Of a stretch of 64,000 bases of DNA, positions 10,874 through 22,534 are shown one piece after another. This DNA is from Thalassia testudinum (taxonomy: Eukaryota; Streptophyta; Magnoliopsida; Alismatales; Hydrocharitaceae). Each line of letters starts with the position of its first letter. Position 1 is the first letter of the stretch. The notes below the pieces were generated by a model, which did no database searches, was not told the DNA's origin, and was given only the letters and a program-made list of their open reading frames with translations. The stretch spans positions 128,658,001-128,722,000 of the forward strand of contig JAZHRO010000036.1 in NCBI GenBank assembly GCA_037157565.1. The letters are read 5' to 3'. The position numbers and the translations under genes were made by a program.

Positions 10874-12340
10874 GTGGATGGAGGCTTCAGGTGCATTTCT
10901 GCACTTCGGGCAGCGAGACTTTTGGGCCAAGGGTGTGAGAGCATTTTGGCTTGTGTGGTGGTGGAGCCCAGCCCTTTGGCAGACTTCCAGAGTATCCTGG
11001 TGGTCAGAGAGTACCTTGATGTGTTCCCAGATGAGTTGCCAGGACTACCGCCCGAGCGTGAGATCGAGTTTGAGATCTCACTGGTACCGAGGACCAGCCC
11101 CATCTCTACAGCACCGTACAGGATGGCACCACTTGAGTTGCGAGAGCTCAAGTCTCAGTTGTAGGACCTTCTGGAGGACTTTGTGACGCCCAGTGCATCT
11201 CCGTGGGGAGCCCCGATTTTGTTCGTAAAGAAGAAGGATGGTACCCTACGCCTTTGTATGGACTACCGACAGCTGAATAGGGTTACCATCAAGAACAGGT
11301 ATTCGCTGCTGAGGATTGATGACTTGTTTGACCAGCTGCAAGGTGCCACGGTATTCTCTAAGATAGACTTGAGGTTTGGATACCACCAGTTGAGGATCAA
11401 GGAAGCAGACGTCTCCAAGACAGCTTTCCACACCCGGTACGGACACTACGAGTTTCTGGTCATGCCATTTGGGCTGACCAATGCCCCCGTTGCCTTCATG
11501 GATTTGATGAACTGGGTGTTCAGACCGTACTTGGACCAGTTTGTGGTGGTATTTATTGATGATGTGCTCATCTATTCTCGAGATCAGACGCAGCACGGAT
11601 AGTACTTGCAGATGGTTTTGGACACACTGAGACGATGTAGGCTGTACGCCAAATACAGCAAGTGCAAGTTCTGGTTGAGGGAGGTGACCTTCTTGGGTCA
11701 TGTGATCTCCGGGGATGGCTTGGCTGTGGACCTAGCCAAGGTTGAGGTAGTGCTTAGGTGGGAGAGACCGCGTACTGTTACTGAGATCCGCAATTTCTTG
11801 GGACTGGCAGGCTACTACCGACGGTTTATCAGGGGCTTCTCGCAGATTGCACGTCCTATGACACAGCTGACCTGGAAGGACGTGCCCTTTACTTGGATAG
11901 ACGCTTGTGAGGTGTGTTTTCAGGAGCTGAAGGAGAGGCTGACTTCGACTCCTGTGCTCACCATCCTAGACAGTAGTGGCGGGTTCGTTGTGTACACGGA
12001 TGCCACTTTGCAGGGGTTAGGGGGTGTGCTCATGCAAAGGGGTCACGTTGTCGCTTACGCTTCACGACAACTGAAGCCCCATGAGCATAGCTAACCTACC
12101 CACGACCTGGAGCTGGCAGCTGTCGTCTTCACACTGAAAACTTGGAGGCACTACTTGTACGGTGAGACCTTTGAGATTTTCACATATCACAAGAGCCTCA
12201 GATACTTGTTTGATCAGAAGGAGTTCAACATGAGACAGAGACGTTGGTTGGAGCTCTTGAAGGATTATGACTGCAGCATTTCCTACCACCCGGGAAAGGC
12301 CAACGTGGTGGCTGACGCCTTGAGTCGGAAGGCACCCGCC
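10874..12340 (+). pseudogene. pol: Element A reverse transcriptase and RNase H
   Basis: The pre-RT linker (VREYLDVFPDELPGLPPER) leads, after a TAG at 11162, to RT motifs [40 protein letters not shown] and the catalytic FIDDVLIYS near 11550, so the YxDD-type box is intact. A TAG at about 11600 separates the RT thumb ([29 protein letters not shown]). RNase H follows with [17 protein letters not shown] and [11 protein letters not shown]; after a stop at about 12092 comes FEIFTYHKSLRYLF, where the usual TDHKSL aspartate is replaced. The enzyme would copy element RNA into DNA in the cytoplasmic particle. At least three stops make it non-functional. Confidence 0.92.
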
Positions 12341-13460
12341 CACTTGGCCAGTTTACAAGCGCAGAGTTGGAGCCTCCTGGAAGAGATGGGCAATTGGCGG
12401 CCCCTAGAGTTACTGGGGCACTATGGGGTAGTGACTGTGACACGACAGACGAGGCCAAAGATGATAGACTGTATCATCACAGGACAGATGGCTGACCCGT
12501 ACTTGCAGTCATTGCATGACAAAGTGCTGTCAGAAGACCCTGGGGACTTCTCTTTTACAAACCAGGTACTGCGCATGAGGGGACGTTTGTGCGTTCCCGA
12601 GGACGAGGAGTTGTTGAGAGAGCTCCTGACTGAGGCACACGGTTCCAAGTTCACCATACATCCCGGAAATACAAAAATGTACCATGATTTGAGAGCGACT
12701 TTTGGTGGAGGGGAATGAAGCGGGATGTAGGTGAATTCGTATAGCAATATTTAGTGTGCCAGCAGGTGAAGGCCGAGCATCAAAGGCCTACGGGGCTATT
12801 GCAGCCACTTTCAGTGCCAGAGTGGAAGTGGGAGAGCATCACCATGGACTTGGTGGTGGGCTTGTCCATTACCCAGCGAGGACACGACGCAGTCTAGGTG
12901 ATCGTTGACGGATTGACGAAGACGGCACGTTTCTTGCCGATCTGAGTCACCTTGGGACTAGCACAGTTGGCAGAGAGGTATATCCGCAATGTGGTACGTC
13001 TACACAAAGTTCCGTGGGAGATCGTATCCGACCGGGATACCCATTTTATGTCCCAGTTTTGGGTTGAGGTTCAGTACGACATACCACCCCCAGACGGATG
13101 GACAGTCTGAGCGCACGATACAGATGCTAGAGGACCTTTTGCATGCTTGTGTACTAGACTGGAGGGGCTCTTGGGAGGAGCACTTGCCCCTGGCGGAGTT
13201 TGCATACAACAACAACTATCACTCGAGCATCGGCATGGCACCCTACGAGGCTCTGTACAGACGGAGGTGTACGAGACCCTTTAGTTGGGTTGAGGTGGGG
13301 ACCAAGTGGGAGGTTGGCCCCAGGCTGATCCAGCAGAGTCAGGAGGTGATTGAGCAGATTCACGGGTGACTTCGCACTGTCAGGAGCAGATAGAAGAGCT
13401 ATGCAGATTGGAAACGCAGAGAGATACAGTTTGAGGTTGGGGACCACGTCTTCCTTTGCA
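12341..13460 (+). pseudogene. pol: Element A integrase core remnant
   Basis: An N-terminal zinc-binding region is visible as IHPGNTKMYHDL (near 12660) and [11 protein letters not shown] (near 12750). The catalytic core starts with TMDLVVGLS (first Asp, near 12845) and continues in a second frame through ..STTYHPQTDGQSERTIQMLED near 13075, which supplies the glutamate, then WEEHLPLAEFAYNNNYHSSIGMAPYEALY. Stops at about 12718, 12895 and 12944 and a frameshift near 13000 break the gene. Integrase would have inserted the element cDNA with the 5-bp target duplication seen. Confidence 0.88.
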
Positions 13461-13468
13461 TTTCGCCC

Positions 13469-13888
13469 ATGAAGGGCCTGCAGCTGTTTGGGGTGAGAGG
13501 GAAGCTCGCACCGAGGTTCGTGGGACCCTTTGAGGTCCTGGAGCGGGTTGGACACGTTGCATACAGGCTTGCCCTTCCTCCCCAGCTTTTTGGTGTGCAC
13601 GACGTGTTCCATATGTCCAACCTCAGGAAGTACGTTGCCAATCCCAGTCATGTCCTGAGCCATGAGAGCGTCGAGGTGGGTGACAACCTGACCTACCCCG
13701 AGCGGCCAGTGCAGATTCTCGACAGAGCTGTCCGGAGTCTGAGATGGAAGCAAGTACCCCTGGTGAAGGTTTTGTGCAGGAGCCAGCGGTACGAGGAGGC
13801 TACTTGGGAGCCTGAGGCGGCGATGCAGGAGCGATACCCAGAGCTCTTTGAGGGTACGTCTTTTCGGACCGACTTCGGTCCTCTTTGA
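13469..13888 (+). pseudogene. pol: Element A integrase C-terminus with chromodomain
   Basis: An open frame of 139 codons carries the post-core segment GKLAPRFVGPFEVLERVG, HDVFHMSNLRKYV and a terminal chromodomain (ILDRAVRSLRWKQVPLVKVL, WEPEAAMQERYPELF). In chromoviruses this domain is thought to steer integration towards marked chromatin. It is the best preserved part of A's pol and justifies placing A in the Tekay/Del chromoviruses. The upstream core is broken, so the frame is a fragment of the polyprotein, not an independent gene. Confidence 0.93.
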
Positions 13889-13971
13889 GTTTGTTATGCG
13901 TATATTGTTCTTTTTCCTCACCCTAGTTAGTGCAAGTTTCGGGGACAAAACTTCCTTTGAGTTTGTTATGT

Positions 13972-16861
13972 TGTTAAGACCCGAGACATCAAACACTTTT
14001 TAAGACGTCTAGGAGTTGGTCCAGATGTCTGGTCAGACGTCTGGACACCTTCCCAGATGTCTGGAAATAAATTTTGGCATGCGTACAATTGCGAGTCTGC
14101 GCATGTGTCGTGCGCAGACTGCAACTCGCCACCCTCTTCTTTCTCTCTCTTCCCTCGCCGACCTGCAGACACCTCCTCGATGCCTTCAAATACCCCTCCC
14201 CTCTCCCTCGTTCACCACCCCACCGTATCCTTCTTCCTCCAGAGTGAGCGCGAGAGAGAGAGAGCGAGGGCAGCAGCTGCTGCTAGGTGCATCGCAGAGA
14301 GGAGGGGTGCAGTGAGAAGGAAGAAGAGGGAGAGCGCGTGAGAAGGAGAGAGAGAGCCCGCCGGAGCAACTTGAGGTCGGCTGGCGTGTGTGTGGAGGAT
14401 CATCGTGCTGGGGAGATCTCCCCTGTGCTGCTGCATCTCGAGCAACGAGCGAGCGACTGCGTGGCGAGCTCGCGTGCAGAGGGAAGAAGGCGAGGAGGTT
14501 CTGATTCTGGGAATTCTTCCTAGAATCAGATGTCTGGACCTACATCCAGACGACGTGGGCGACGTCTGGAGGGAGCTCTAGACGTCTGAGAGGTATGAAA
14601 TTTCTCCTCTACCTCCTTTTTGCGGATGCGGCCATGCAAGACATCTGCCGAAGTGCTGAGACGTGTCGTGCTGAGGAGGCTTTCGTCGTGCGTGTAGCTT
14701 TCATTTCGGGAAGGCATGGGGACACGCCCTCCCATGCAGTTCAGACATCTGGGCACAGCACCAGACGGCGGAGAGTGTCTCCAGACGTCCGGAGAGGTGG
14801 TCGGACGTCTGGAACTGGGTCCAAATGATTCAGCAGGATCCCTAGACTTTTGAGGAGCAGTGCAGAGTGAGGTATAACCTGTACCACTTTTTAAGACGTC
14901 AGGAAGGTGTTCTAGACGTCTGATTTGAGTCAGAATTATCATTTTTTACCCATTTAGGGTTCGTTCGAGGTCCGATTTCCACGTTTAAGATTCCGTTCTT
15001 CTCAGAATTAGTTCCTCTACTTGTTTAAAATACTTGTATCCTGTCCTAAGTGGTTTCTTATGATTGATCCTTGTGTTAGGACCTCGTTCTATTGTGGCTT
15101 TGGGGGTTGCAGAGGCACGTGGACCTGCCGATCACAGCCCCATTACTCCCGATTTTGCGAGTAGAGTGGCTCCCCTTAGTTATTTACAAACATTAATGCA
15201 TCTCTAAAATGAATGATAGATCCTAGGGTATGGCATGAATCTTACGACCTGAAAACTAGATTGAATGATAGATCCTAGGGTATGGCATGAATCCTAGGAC
15301 TTGAAAACTAGATTGAATGATAGATCCTAAGGTATGACATGAATCCTAGGACTTGAAAACTAGATTGAATGATAGATCCTAGGGTGTGGCATGAATCCTA
15401 GGAACAGGAACACTGAAACGAATGTCTTGAATACCTAAATTGCAGTCTTGGATAAGTAGATAGAACAATGATAATTGCCTGTAATTGGATAACAGCTACC
15501 TGTGAGATGTAGAGTACTGTTGCTCGTAACTGCTACATGTAATTCCTATTGTTGGAAACTAAATTTGAGCTACTTGTATATAAATTTATATTAAATGTTG
15601 GAAACACGGGCTATATGCGAATTAAACTGAAATGATGAAACCTAGTATGGATTGGCCTGAGAAATATGAGTATGAACCCTACGAGGAATTAGGAGTAGAG
15701 CTCCTAGAAAAGAAACAGAATGGAATTGGGAAAGTGGATGGGAAAGTGAGCTGGCCCTTGAGTACGGAGTACCAAGGAGAGCGACTGTCCCCCCTGTATA
15801 GTGCAGAGCGGAGCTAGCTGCCCCAGGGACCCGGGGTTAGGTCTGGCCAGTTTGTACCGACTTTTGGCCCTCGCGTACATAGTACCGGGGAGAGCTACTA
15901 GTGTAGGGAGAGAGCTAGCCGCCCCACGGGCCCCGGGGTTCAGCTAGTCGTCCTACGCTGACTTGTTAGGCCCACTGGGCAAACCAGGGTAGTCAGGCGA
16001 GGGTGCGTGGACTGTGGAGGGGCAAGACCCCTGTTTGGTTACTGTGGAGGGGCTGGACCCCTGTTACTGAGAGGGCTTTTCCCTATACTGGTTTCGTGCT
16101 GTGCTTTGGGCGCACCCGTTAACGGAAACGACTAACCACGTGCCAGTGCGGGGTAGCTACCCGTGCGTCTATCGCGGTGCCGTAGTCACCATTATGTCTG
16201 TTAGTGACCTTGGGGTGGTTGATTGAGGGTAGGACCACCACGGGGGACTCTCCCAGCTAGGAGAGCACCACGTGCTACTTCTACTTTTCGGAAAAGATTG
16301 CAATCAAGATCGTTCCCACGACGAACATTCAAGATCAAGAGAAAGATCTGAGAAATAATTCAAGAAAGAGTAAATAGAGAAATAAAGAAAGAAATTAAAA
16401 ACAACAGCTACTTGTCCACCTTTACTGTTTTCTTAGCTAGCTGGTTGCCACTCTACTCAGCGTTTCGCTGACGTGTCATATTTGTCACCTTTTTCAGGAC
16501 CCGGTGTTGAGCAGCCAGAGCCTACGACTGCGGAGGGTGTTGGGCCTAGTAGAGCCTAGTAGTTGTACTTTTGTTGTACCATTTTTCGGTAGTAGTGAGT
16601 ATTTCTGTTGCACCTTGTACTCTTTTATTGTAAACTTCATATTTCTGTACCTATTTTTAATTCTCTACTGTTGTGGTGGTATGCACTGTAGTAGTTCTTT
16701 TCTTTACTGCTGTACTTTTATTACTGTTAGTTACTTGCATGGTGAATGTGGTCTATTTTACTACTTTTTGGTTACTTTCTCGTTGGACGACTGGGTCTTG
16801 GGATCAGTTGAGTCGGTCCGATTCTCGTGTCCTATAGGGATTCGGGAACCGGGTCGTAACA
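13972..16861 (+). repeat. Element A 3' LTR
   Basis: 2890 bp, TG...CA, the partner of 1650-4541. The segment just before it (13931-13971) keeps the TTTCGGGGACAAAACTTCC block typical of Tekay ends, but no good polypurine tract is left. AGACGTCT cores are at 14003, 14035, 14580 and 14914. The right target duplication GTCCC follows at 16862-16866. Confidence 0.92.
15211..15406. repeat. 52-bp tandem repeat in A 3' LTR
   Basis: Units begin at 15211, 15263, 15315 and 15367, the counterpart of the array at 2890. Confidence 0.95.
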
Positions 16862-17805
16862 GTCCCAGATGTCTTAAACTAGCTCAGGATCTCACCTTGC
16901 ATTCCTGCATCTGCTCCTATCATATGTTTCCCTTTACAGCTATTCGATATATCTTCGGACATCTGATACTTCACTCGGTTGTCTGGGAGAGCAATTGGAT
17001 GTCTGACACCACTCTCAGATGTCCTAAAGCACCTAGAACGCCGCACCAACGCACATTTTCAATGTCTTTGGTACCTGCACACACACGCGCAGTAGTGCAC
17101 GACCCTGAACAACTACCGTGGTATGTATGCATGACACAGAGCTTGGGTAGAGAAATACCTTGGCACTCTACGTGCTACCAGATGTCCGGAGCTCCCTCTG
17201 ATTGTCCGACGATCCCTCCAGACGTATGGCGAACGTCGTAGATGTCTGATAGCACGAAAAAATGATGCCCGCAAAACCTCCTCACAAGCTCTCCTCTCCT
17301 CGCGAAGCTCTCCTCCCATGCGTGGAGCTACAGCAGCTCCCCGCAATGGTGCCGCAGCAACCTTGGGCCCTCACGAAGCTCTCCCTCACGAGCTCCTCTG
17401 GCTGCTCCTCTCACATGGCCACACCCTCTCCTCCGCGTTCCTCTTGCTTCCTGCTCTCCCTCTCCTTCTCCCTCACTCACGCAAGCTACAGGGAATGAAG
17501 GAGAAGGTGGAGGGGTGGGGGGAAATGGGTGCTGTTGGGGGATGGAGAGAGTGGAGGAGGGGGGAAGGTGTTTTATTAGGAGGAGTTAAGGTTTGGGGTA
17601 TGGGGGATATGGTGTGGGGTAAGGTGGGGTCAGGAAAATTGCACCTAGCCCTGCAAAAAAATCTCAGGGGTGTTGGAATTGCGCAAGACCCCTCCCGAAA
17701 GTCACAAACTTCTCACGGGGTCTTTTTGGCGTACAGAAAATTTATGAGAAAACCTCTAAAATTCCAAAAAAACCCAAATGACCCTTTAGAAAGGTCATTT
17801 CAACA
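16862..17805 (-). repeat. Element B 3' LTR, proximal part
   Basis: Colinear with 57866-58795 in B's 5' LTR. On the minus strand the LTR starts TGTTGAAATGACC at 17805. Upstream of that point (17806-17826, minus) the internal sequence resembles the block before A's 3' LTR (..TTGTTATG), which fixes the border. No gene is present; the 77-codon minus frame at 17113-17346 recurs in the other LTR copy only because the LTRs are copies of each other. Confidence 0.85.
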
Positions 17806-17886
17806 TAACAAACTTAAAGAAAGATTTTCCCCTGAAACTTGAGCTAAATTAAGATGAGGAAAGAAACAGACATGTGCATAAATAAC

Positions 17887-18180
17887 TTAAAGAGGATCAA
17901 AGTAGGTCATAAGTGACGTACCCTCAAAAAGCTTCGGGTACTGAATTCGCATCGCGACCTCGGGCTCCCAAGTTGCCTCCTCATACTGCTGGCTTCTCCA
18001 TAGGACCTTCATTAATGGCACCTCCTTCCTCCTCAAGTTCTTGACGGCTTTATCCAGTATCTGTATTGGCTTCTCAGGGTAGGTCAAGTCATCCCCCACC
18101 TTGATGCTCTCGTAGCTCAAAACATGGCTGGGATCGTCGATGTATCTCCTGAGGTTGGACATGTGGAACATGTCGTGCAC
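17887..18180 (-). pseudogene. pol: Element B integrase C-terminus with chromodomain
   Basis: A minus-strand frame reads MHDMFHMSNLRRYIDDPSHV, ILDKAVKNLRRKEVPLMKVL and WEPEVAMRIQYPKLF, clearly homologous to A's chromodomain at 13600-13888. It is the 3' end of B's pol, about 80 bp from the LTR border. It shows that the minus-strand sequences on both sides of element C belong to one chromovirus. Confidence 0.92.
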
Positions 18181-19474
18181 TCTAGATAGCTGGGGAGGGA
18201 GGGCAAGTCAGTTAGCAACGGATCCTACCCACTCCAAGACCTCAAAAAGTCACACAAACCTTGGTGTGAGCTTCCCCTTCACCCCGAAACGCTGCAAGCC
18301 CTTCATGGGCGAAACACGGAGAAAGACATGATCCCCAACCTCAAACTGTACCTCTCTGTGTTTCCTATCAGCATAGCTCTTCTACCTGTTCCTGATAGTA
18401 CAGAGTCGGCTATGAATCTTCTCTATCACCTCATGACTCTGATGGATCAACTTGGGATAAACCTCCCACTTAGTCCCTACCTCGACCCAACTCAAGGGAG
18501 TTGTACACTTCCTCCCATACAACGCCTCATAAGGTGCCATGCCAATGCTAGAGTAGTAACTGTTATTGTATGCAAACTTTGCTAGGGGCAAATGCTCCTC
18601 CTAGGAGCCTCTTCTGTCTAGTACAAAAGCACGTAGAAGGTCCTCAAGGGTTTGAATGGTGCGCTCCGATTGTTCGTCGGTCTAAGGGTGGTAGGTAGTG
18701 TTGAACCTCAAATGAGTCCCCAAGGCGTACTAAAACTTCACCTAGAACTAGGAAGTGAAACGAGTGTCTCCGTTTGATATGATCTCACGAGGGACTCCAT
18801 AAAGGCGTACCACATCTTTGATGTAATGCTCTGCTAACTGTGCTGGCCCAAAGGTGACTCGGATCAGCAAAAATCGTGCCTTCTTCGTCAATCTGTCCAC
18901 TATCACCCAGGCTGCATCATGTCCCCGCTATGTAACCGGTAACCCCACTACCAAGTCCATAGTGACACTCTCCCACTTCCACTCTGGCATAGGAAGTGGC
19001 TGTAGCGGCCCTGCAGGCCTCTAGTGCTCGGCCTTCACCTGTTGGCATACCAAGTACTGCTGAACAAACTCACCAACATCTTGCTTCATCCCCTTCTGCC
19101 AGAAGTTGCGCTGCAGATCATGGTACATCTTGGTGTTCCTGGGACGTATGGTGAACCTGGATCTATGTGCCTTAGCCAGAAGCTCTCTCAACAGCTACTT
19201 GTCTCTAGGAATGTACAAGCGTCCCCTCATGCGCAGGATTTCGTCAGTAAAAGTGAAGTCTCCTGGGTTCCCTGTCAACACCCTATCTCACAGTGTCTGC
19301 AGATACAGATCAGCCATTTGTCTAGTAATGAATACGGTCTATAAGCTATGGTCGTGCCTGCCTCATCATTGTCACTGCCTTGTAGTACCCCCGTGGCTCT
19401 TGGGGTTGCTAACTGCCCACCTCCTCCATGAGTCTCCAACTCTATGCCTGTAAGTTGGCTAAGTGGGCGAGCGT
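18181..19474 (-). pseudogene. pol: Element B integrase remnant
   Basis: Minus-strand fragments match A's integrase: LAKFAYNNSYYSSIGMAPYEALYG..PLSWVEVGTKWEV (18591-18382), a degraded catalytic core, and the zinc-finger block ending [13 protein letters not shown] near 19040. Stops and shifts are frequent. The reading breaks off at 19474, where element C is inserted; it resumes at 50572 with the RNase H end ([16 protein letters not shown]). Confidence 0.85.
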
Positions 19475-21218
19475 TGATGTGCATACATCTTATTAACCTA
19501 AAATGTCTATAAATGCATGTTCTTAGTTCCACATTAGCATTATACATTGTAAATAGTGCATAACATGCATAATCATGCATTTAGATCAAGTTGTATAAAT
19601 TGTACAGAAATTGTCTCCTTTTTATGGTCAGGGATAGGATGACTTTTTAATTGGGGCCTCAGATCAAAGATCTAATTGTACGAATCTGATCAGGGAGACG
19701 ATTAGAGTTCAACGACTCCAAGATCGCCCTAATTAGACATTCGTAGCACCAGATAGAGATCGAGGAACCCGAAAGAGCAAGGGCCAAGATGGTGTTAATC
19801 CACACCTCAGATGACAAATTCGACCACATGGATGGGTTCAAATCAACGATCGCAGCCTAATGGCATGAAAATCGATCCAATCCGACACCCATGGCACCAT
19901 CTACAACACTCAGAAGATGAACGACCTAGATGGTGCCACGTGGCACCATCATAGCCGCCCAGCATCGACCGCAGCTCTTCTTCTTCACCCGTTCAACAAA
20001 TCTCAGCCGTTGGATGCCCATCCAACAGTCGAGAACGTGCCACGCCATCGCTCATCCAGCGCTCTCCTCATCTGAAGGTGCAAGCAACGCTTGATCTTGA
20101 CCGTCGGATGAAGATCCAATGGCCGAGATCAGCCGTGCGTAAAACTCACCACGCGACATAAACTCACGCTCAGCGCAGTGGTCGAGTGCACTACGCGAGC
20201 ACGCGATGCGTGTTCGAGCTCACATTCGCTGCGAGTGGGTGCACGATTGGAGCAGCACAATGCGCATCCAGTGGTGGAGATCGACCGATAGCGCCCACAT
20301 GCGATCAGACACGCGGCACAAACGCATGATCACACACGGGCGCGGGTGAAGGCAGTTTAAGCCGTCCGATCTCTTGATCCGACGGTCGAGTGCACGTGAA
20401 CGTGCGTGAGCGTTGAAGAGCGCAGAGGCGAGTGGTCGTGTGAGCGATGCGCACGTCAGCCATGTTTAGGCCTTTAATGATGGATAAATTCGTCACTAAA
20501 GGTCCTGAGTTAATGTTTTTCATGTTGTAATGTCCAAAATGCCCCCACTCCTTGCAACTATAAAAGGAGACCCCTATCATACGGATTTCTTATCTCTTCC
20601 TTCTCTTCTCTCCCTCTCCAAAGCTCAAGAGATGCTTGTCCCACACCCGGGATGCTCCTCAAGAGCTAAAACCAAGTTTTCGCCCCCATTCCGGAAGCGG
20701 ATCCCACGACGATGACGACGTGCTACCTCGTTCCCGTTCCTTTTGCTTCATCCTCCTTCTTCCCACTCTGTTCCTCGTCTTCCAGACGTTGTCCCGTCCA
20801 GCTCATCCTCCAAGCGATCGTCGAGGAGGATAACTTCTCTCTCCCATTTTTTTACTGCTTTCTAGAGTAGAATTTTCCTACTTTCTAGTTGTAATAATTT
20901 CTCGCTTTCTAGTGTAATCATTTCTCGCTTTCTTAGTTGTAAAAACTTTTTGCAATATCAAGTGAATGCTCTCTCTCTCTCTTTCTCTCTTATTGTCTAT
21001 ATTGATTCCATTCCATTGTGATTATTTTTCCCTTTAAATAAAAACACAAAAATATAATTACAAATTTTGATCGACGTAGCCTCCCTGAGTTCGACCTAGG
21101 ATTTCTTTATAGATTTTTCAGTATAAATTTTATTTGTTGAACGGATTTCTTCGCTACTCGAACTACAACAACATGTTTTCAAAACCAATTCCAATAGCGT
21201 AGTCATCCGTCAATCAAC
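19475..21218 (+). repeat. Element C 5' LTR
   Basis: 1744 bp. A terminal hairpin GATGT-gcat-ACATC lies at 19476-19489. A decayed U3 palindrome lies near 20472-20501 and the TATA box at 20559-20566, followed by a CT microsatellite at about 20968-20993. It matches 48825-50571. Confidence 0.92.
20559..20566 (+). promoter_or_regulatory. TATA box of C 5' LTR
   Basis: TATAAAAG followed by GAGACCCC; the same core with the same flanks occurs in all six C/D/E LTRs (49916, 25611, 35523, 38159, 44133). Confidence 0.85.
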
Positions 21219-21221
21219 ATT

Positions 21222-21239
21222 TTGGCACCGTTGCCGGGG
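21222..21239 (+). other. Element C primer binding site, tRNA-Asp-like
   Basis: TGGCACCGTTGCCGGGGA, three bases after the LTR end, differs by one base from the TGGCGCCGTTGCCGGGGA used by Athila-type elements. Confidence 0.88.
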
Positions 21240-21325
21240 AGGCAACGATTTTTCAATCTTCTTTTTGCATTTCATGCACTTTACTATCTTCTAATTTGCT
21301 TTCTCTCGTGTCTATTGTTTTGCAG

Positions 21326-22406
21326 ATACCTCTATCAGGGAATCGTCAAGTGCTAGATCAGAGTAAAGTGCAGTTGAAGACGACTGTAAGTGCTCCCCAT
21401 TCTTCCCCCTCCATAGATTTCATTTCATCACATTAAATTCAAATTCCAATTAACCTAGGTGTTTGCATAAATCCTAGGATTAGTTTGGTTGTTTGGATTT
21501 CCACTCACATTCATTTCACCCTTGCATATAAAAATAAACAAAAAGATATTTTTGTGGGGTAATTTAACATACACACAACATACACCCACATTCAAGGCAC
21601 TTAACCTAATTAATTTTCTTCTACTCAATCGGATTCTGATCTATGGAACCGGTACACCCAAATCAACACATTAAAGAGTAGAAATCATTCTAGGTTAATC
21701 ATTTTTGTGTGCCTAACTCAGTGGTGCAATTGTGGCCAATTATCTGAGTTGTTTGGGCCGCACTACTCAACATAAAATCAACTCACCAAGTAGCTTCCTC
21801 TTAAGGTTCATACCAGGCACTCCACTTTATTTTTTATTTCAAAAAGAAAGCAATCTTTACCCGTGCTTGAAAACCTGGTTTGCCTCAAACTTGATTGAAT
21901 TAGACCTAATTCTAAACCATAAAAGCTACTTAAGCAAGGTTTGAACATTAAAATCTACCCATCACAAATAATCTTGCTTGGAAACCTTGGTTGTGCACGC
22001 ACTCACACATACTCAATTGATTATTAAGGGCACAACTCATTTTAAGGGCTCACCACATTCCATAAGCACTATAATCCTAGGCCTCAATAAAATCGAGTAG
22101 ACGTTGGCCTTAAGGACTGATTCGCTCTTTGGGGTCTAGTATGAGATTCTTACGATTAACTTGTTTGTACTGATCAATCTGATGTCTAGCTAGGGGAGTA
22201 GCGTCAGACGACCGCGGCTGGGGGGTACACTAGGAACCGGAGGCGCAAGTCAAAGGAAGAATCTTCTCCCCAGTCCCTCCTTCTCACTAGTTGGATTGAG
22301 CAGACACAAGTAGAGTAAATCGTTTATAATCTTAAGGCGGGTTCTAAGAGTCTGTAGATCCTTAGGCTACCCCACTTAAGGGCAGGCTTGTTTTGTTGTG
22401 TTGCAG
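21326..22406 (+). other. Putative leader exon and intron of element C
   Basis: An acceptor-like TTTTGCAG ends at 21325. A 60-nt putative exon (21326-21385) ends at GTAAGT (donor at 21386), and a second acceptor, GTTGTGTTGCAG, ends at 22406, giving a 1021-bp intron. The same layout exists in D and E with the same exon length and good consensus sites. Splicing is inferred from sequence only. The intron sequence itself holds no ORF of note. Confidence 0.55.
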
Positions 22407-22534
22407 GGTTCTTATCCCCAGTCCTTCCGACCTTTTCCTTGTTTATGCTAGGAGGAAGGTCATTGAATCCCCGATTCGAAGGACCACTAGAGTATTCTAG
22501 GAGGCGTAGATTAGATTTTGGCCAAATTGATCCC

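Larger units (their letters stand above)
1650..16861 (+). mobile_element. Element A: full-length Tekay/Del-type Ty3/gypsy retrotransposon with G inside
   Basis: Two ~2.89 kb LTRs (1650-4541 and 13972-16861), both starting TGTTAAGACCC and ending CGTAACA, enclose a primer site complementary to initiator tRNA-Met, then gag, protease, RT, RNase H, integrase and chromodomain in the usual chromovirus order. The 5-bp target duplication is GTTCC/GTCCC (1645-1649 and 16862-16866). A sits in the 3' LTR of B in the opposite orientation; the matching empty site survives in B's 5' LTR around 57866. The gag region is split by solo LTR G. Coding frames are broken by several stops and shifts, so A is not autonomous now. 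Confidence 0.93.

Noticed and set aside
17113..17346. A 77-codon minus-strand ORF kept in both B LTR copies (also 58118-58351)
   Set aside because: The two copies are LTRs of the same element, so similarity is expected; no family motif and no independent support.
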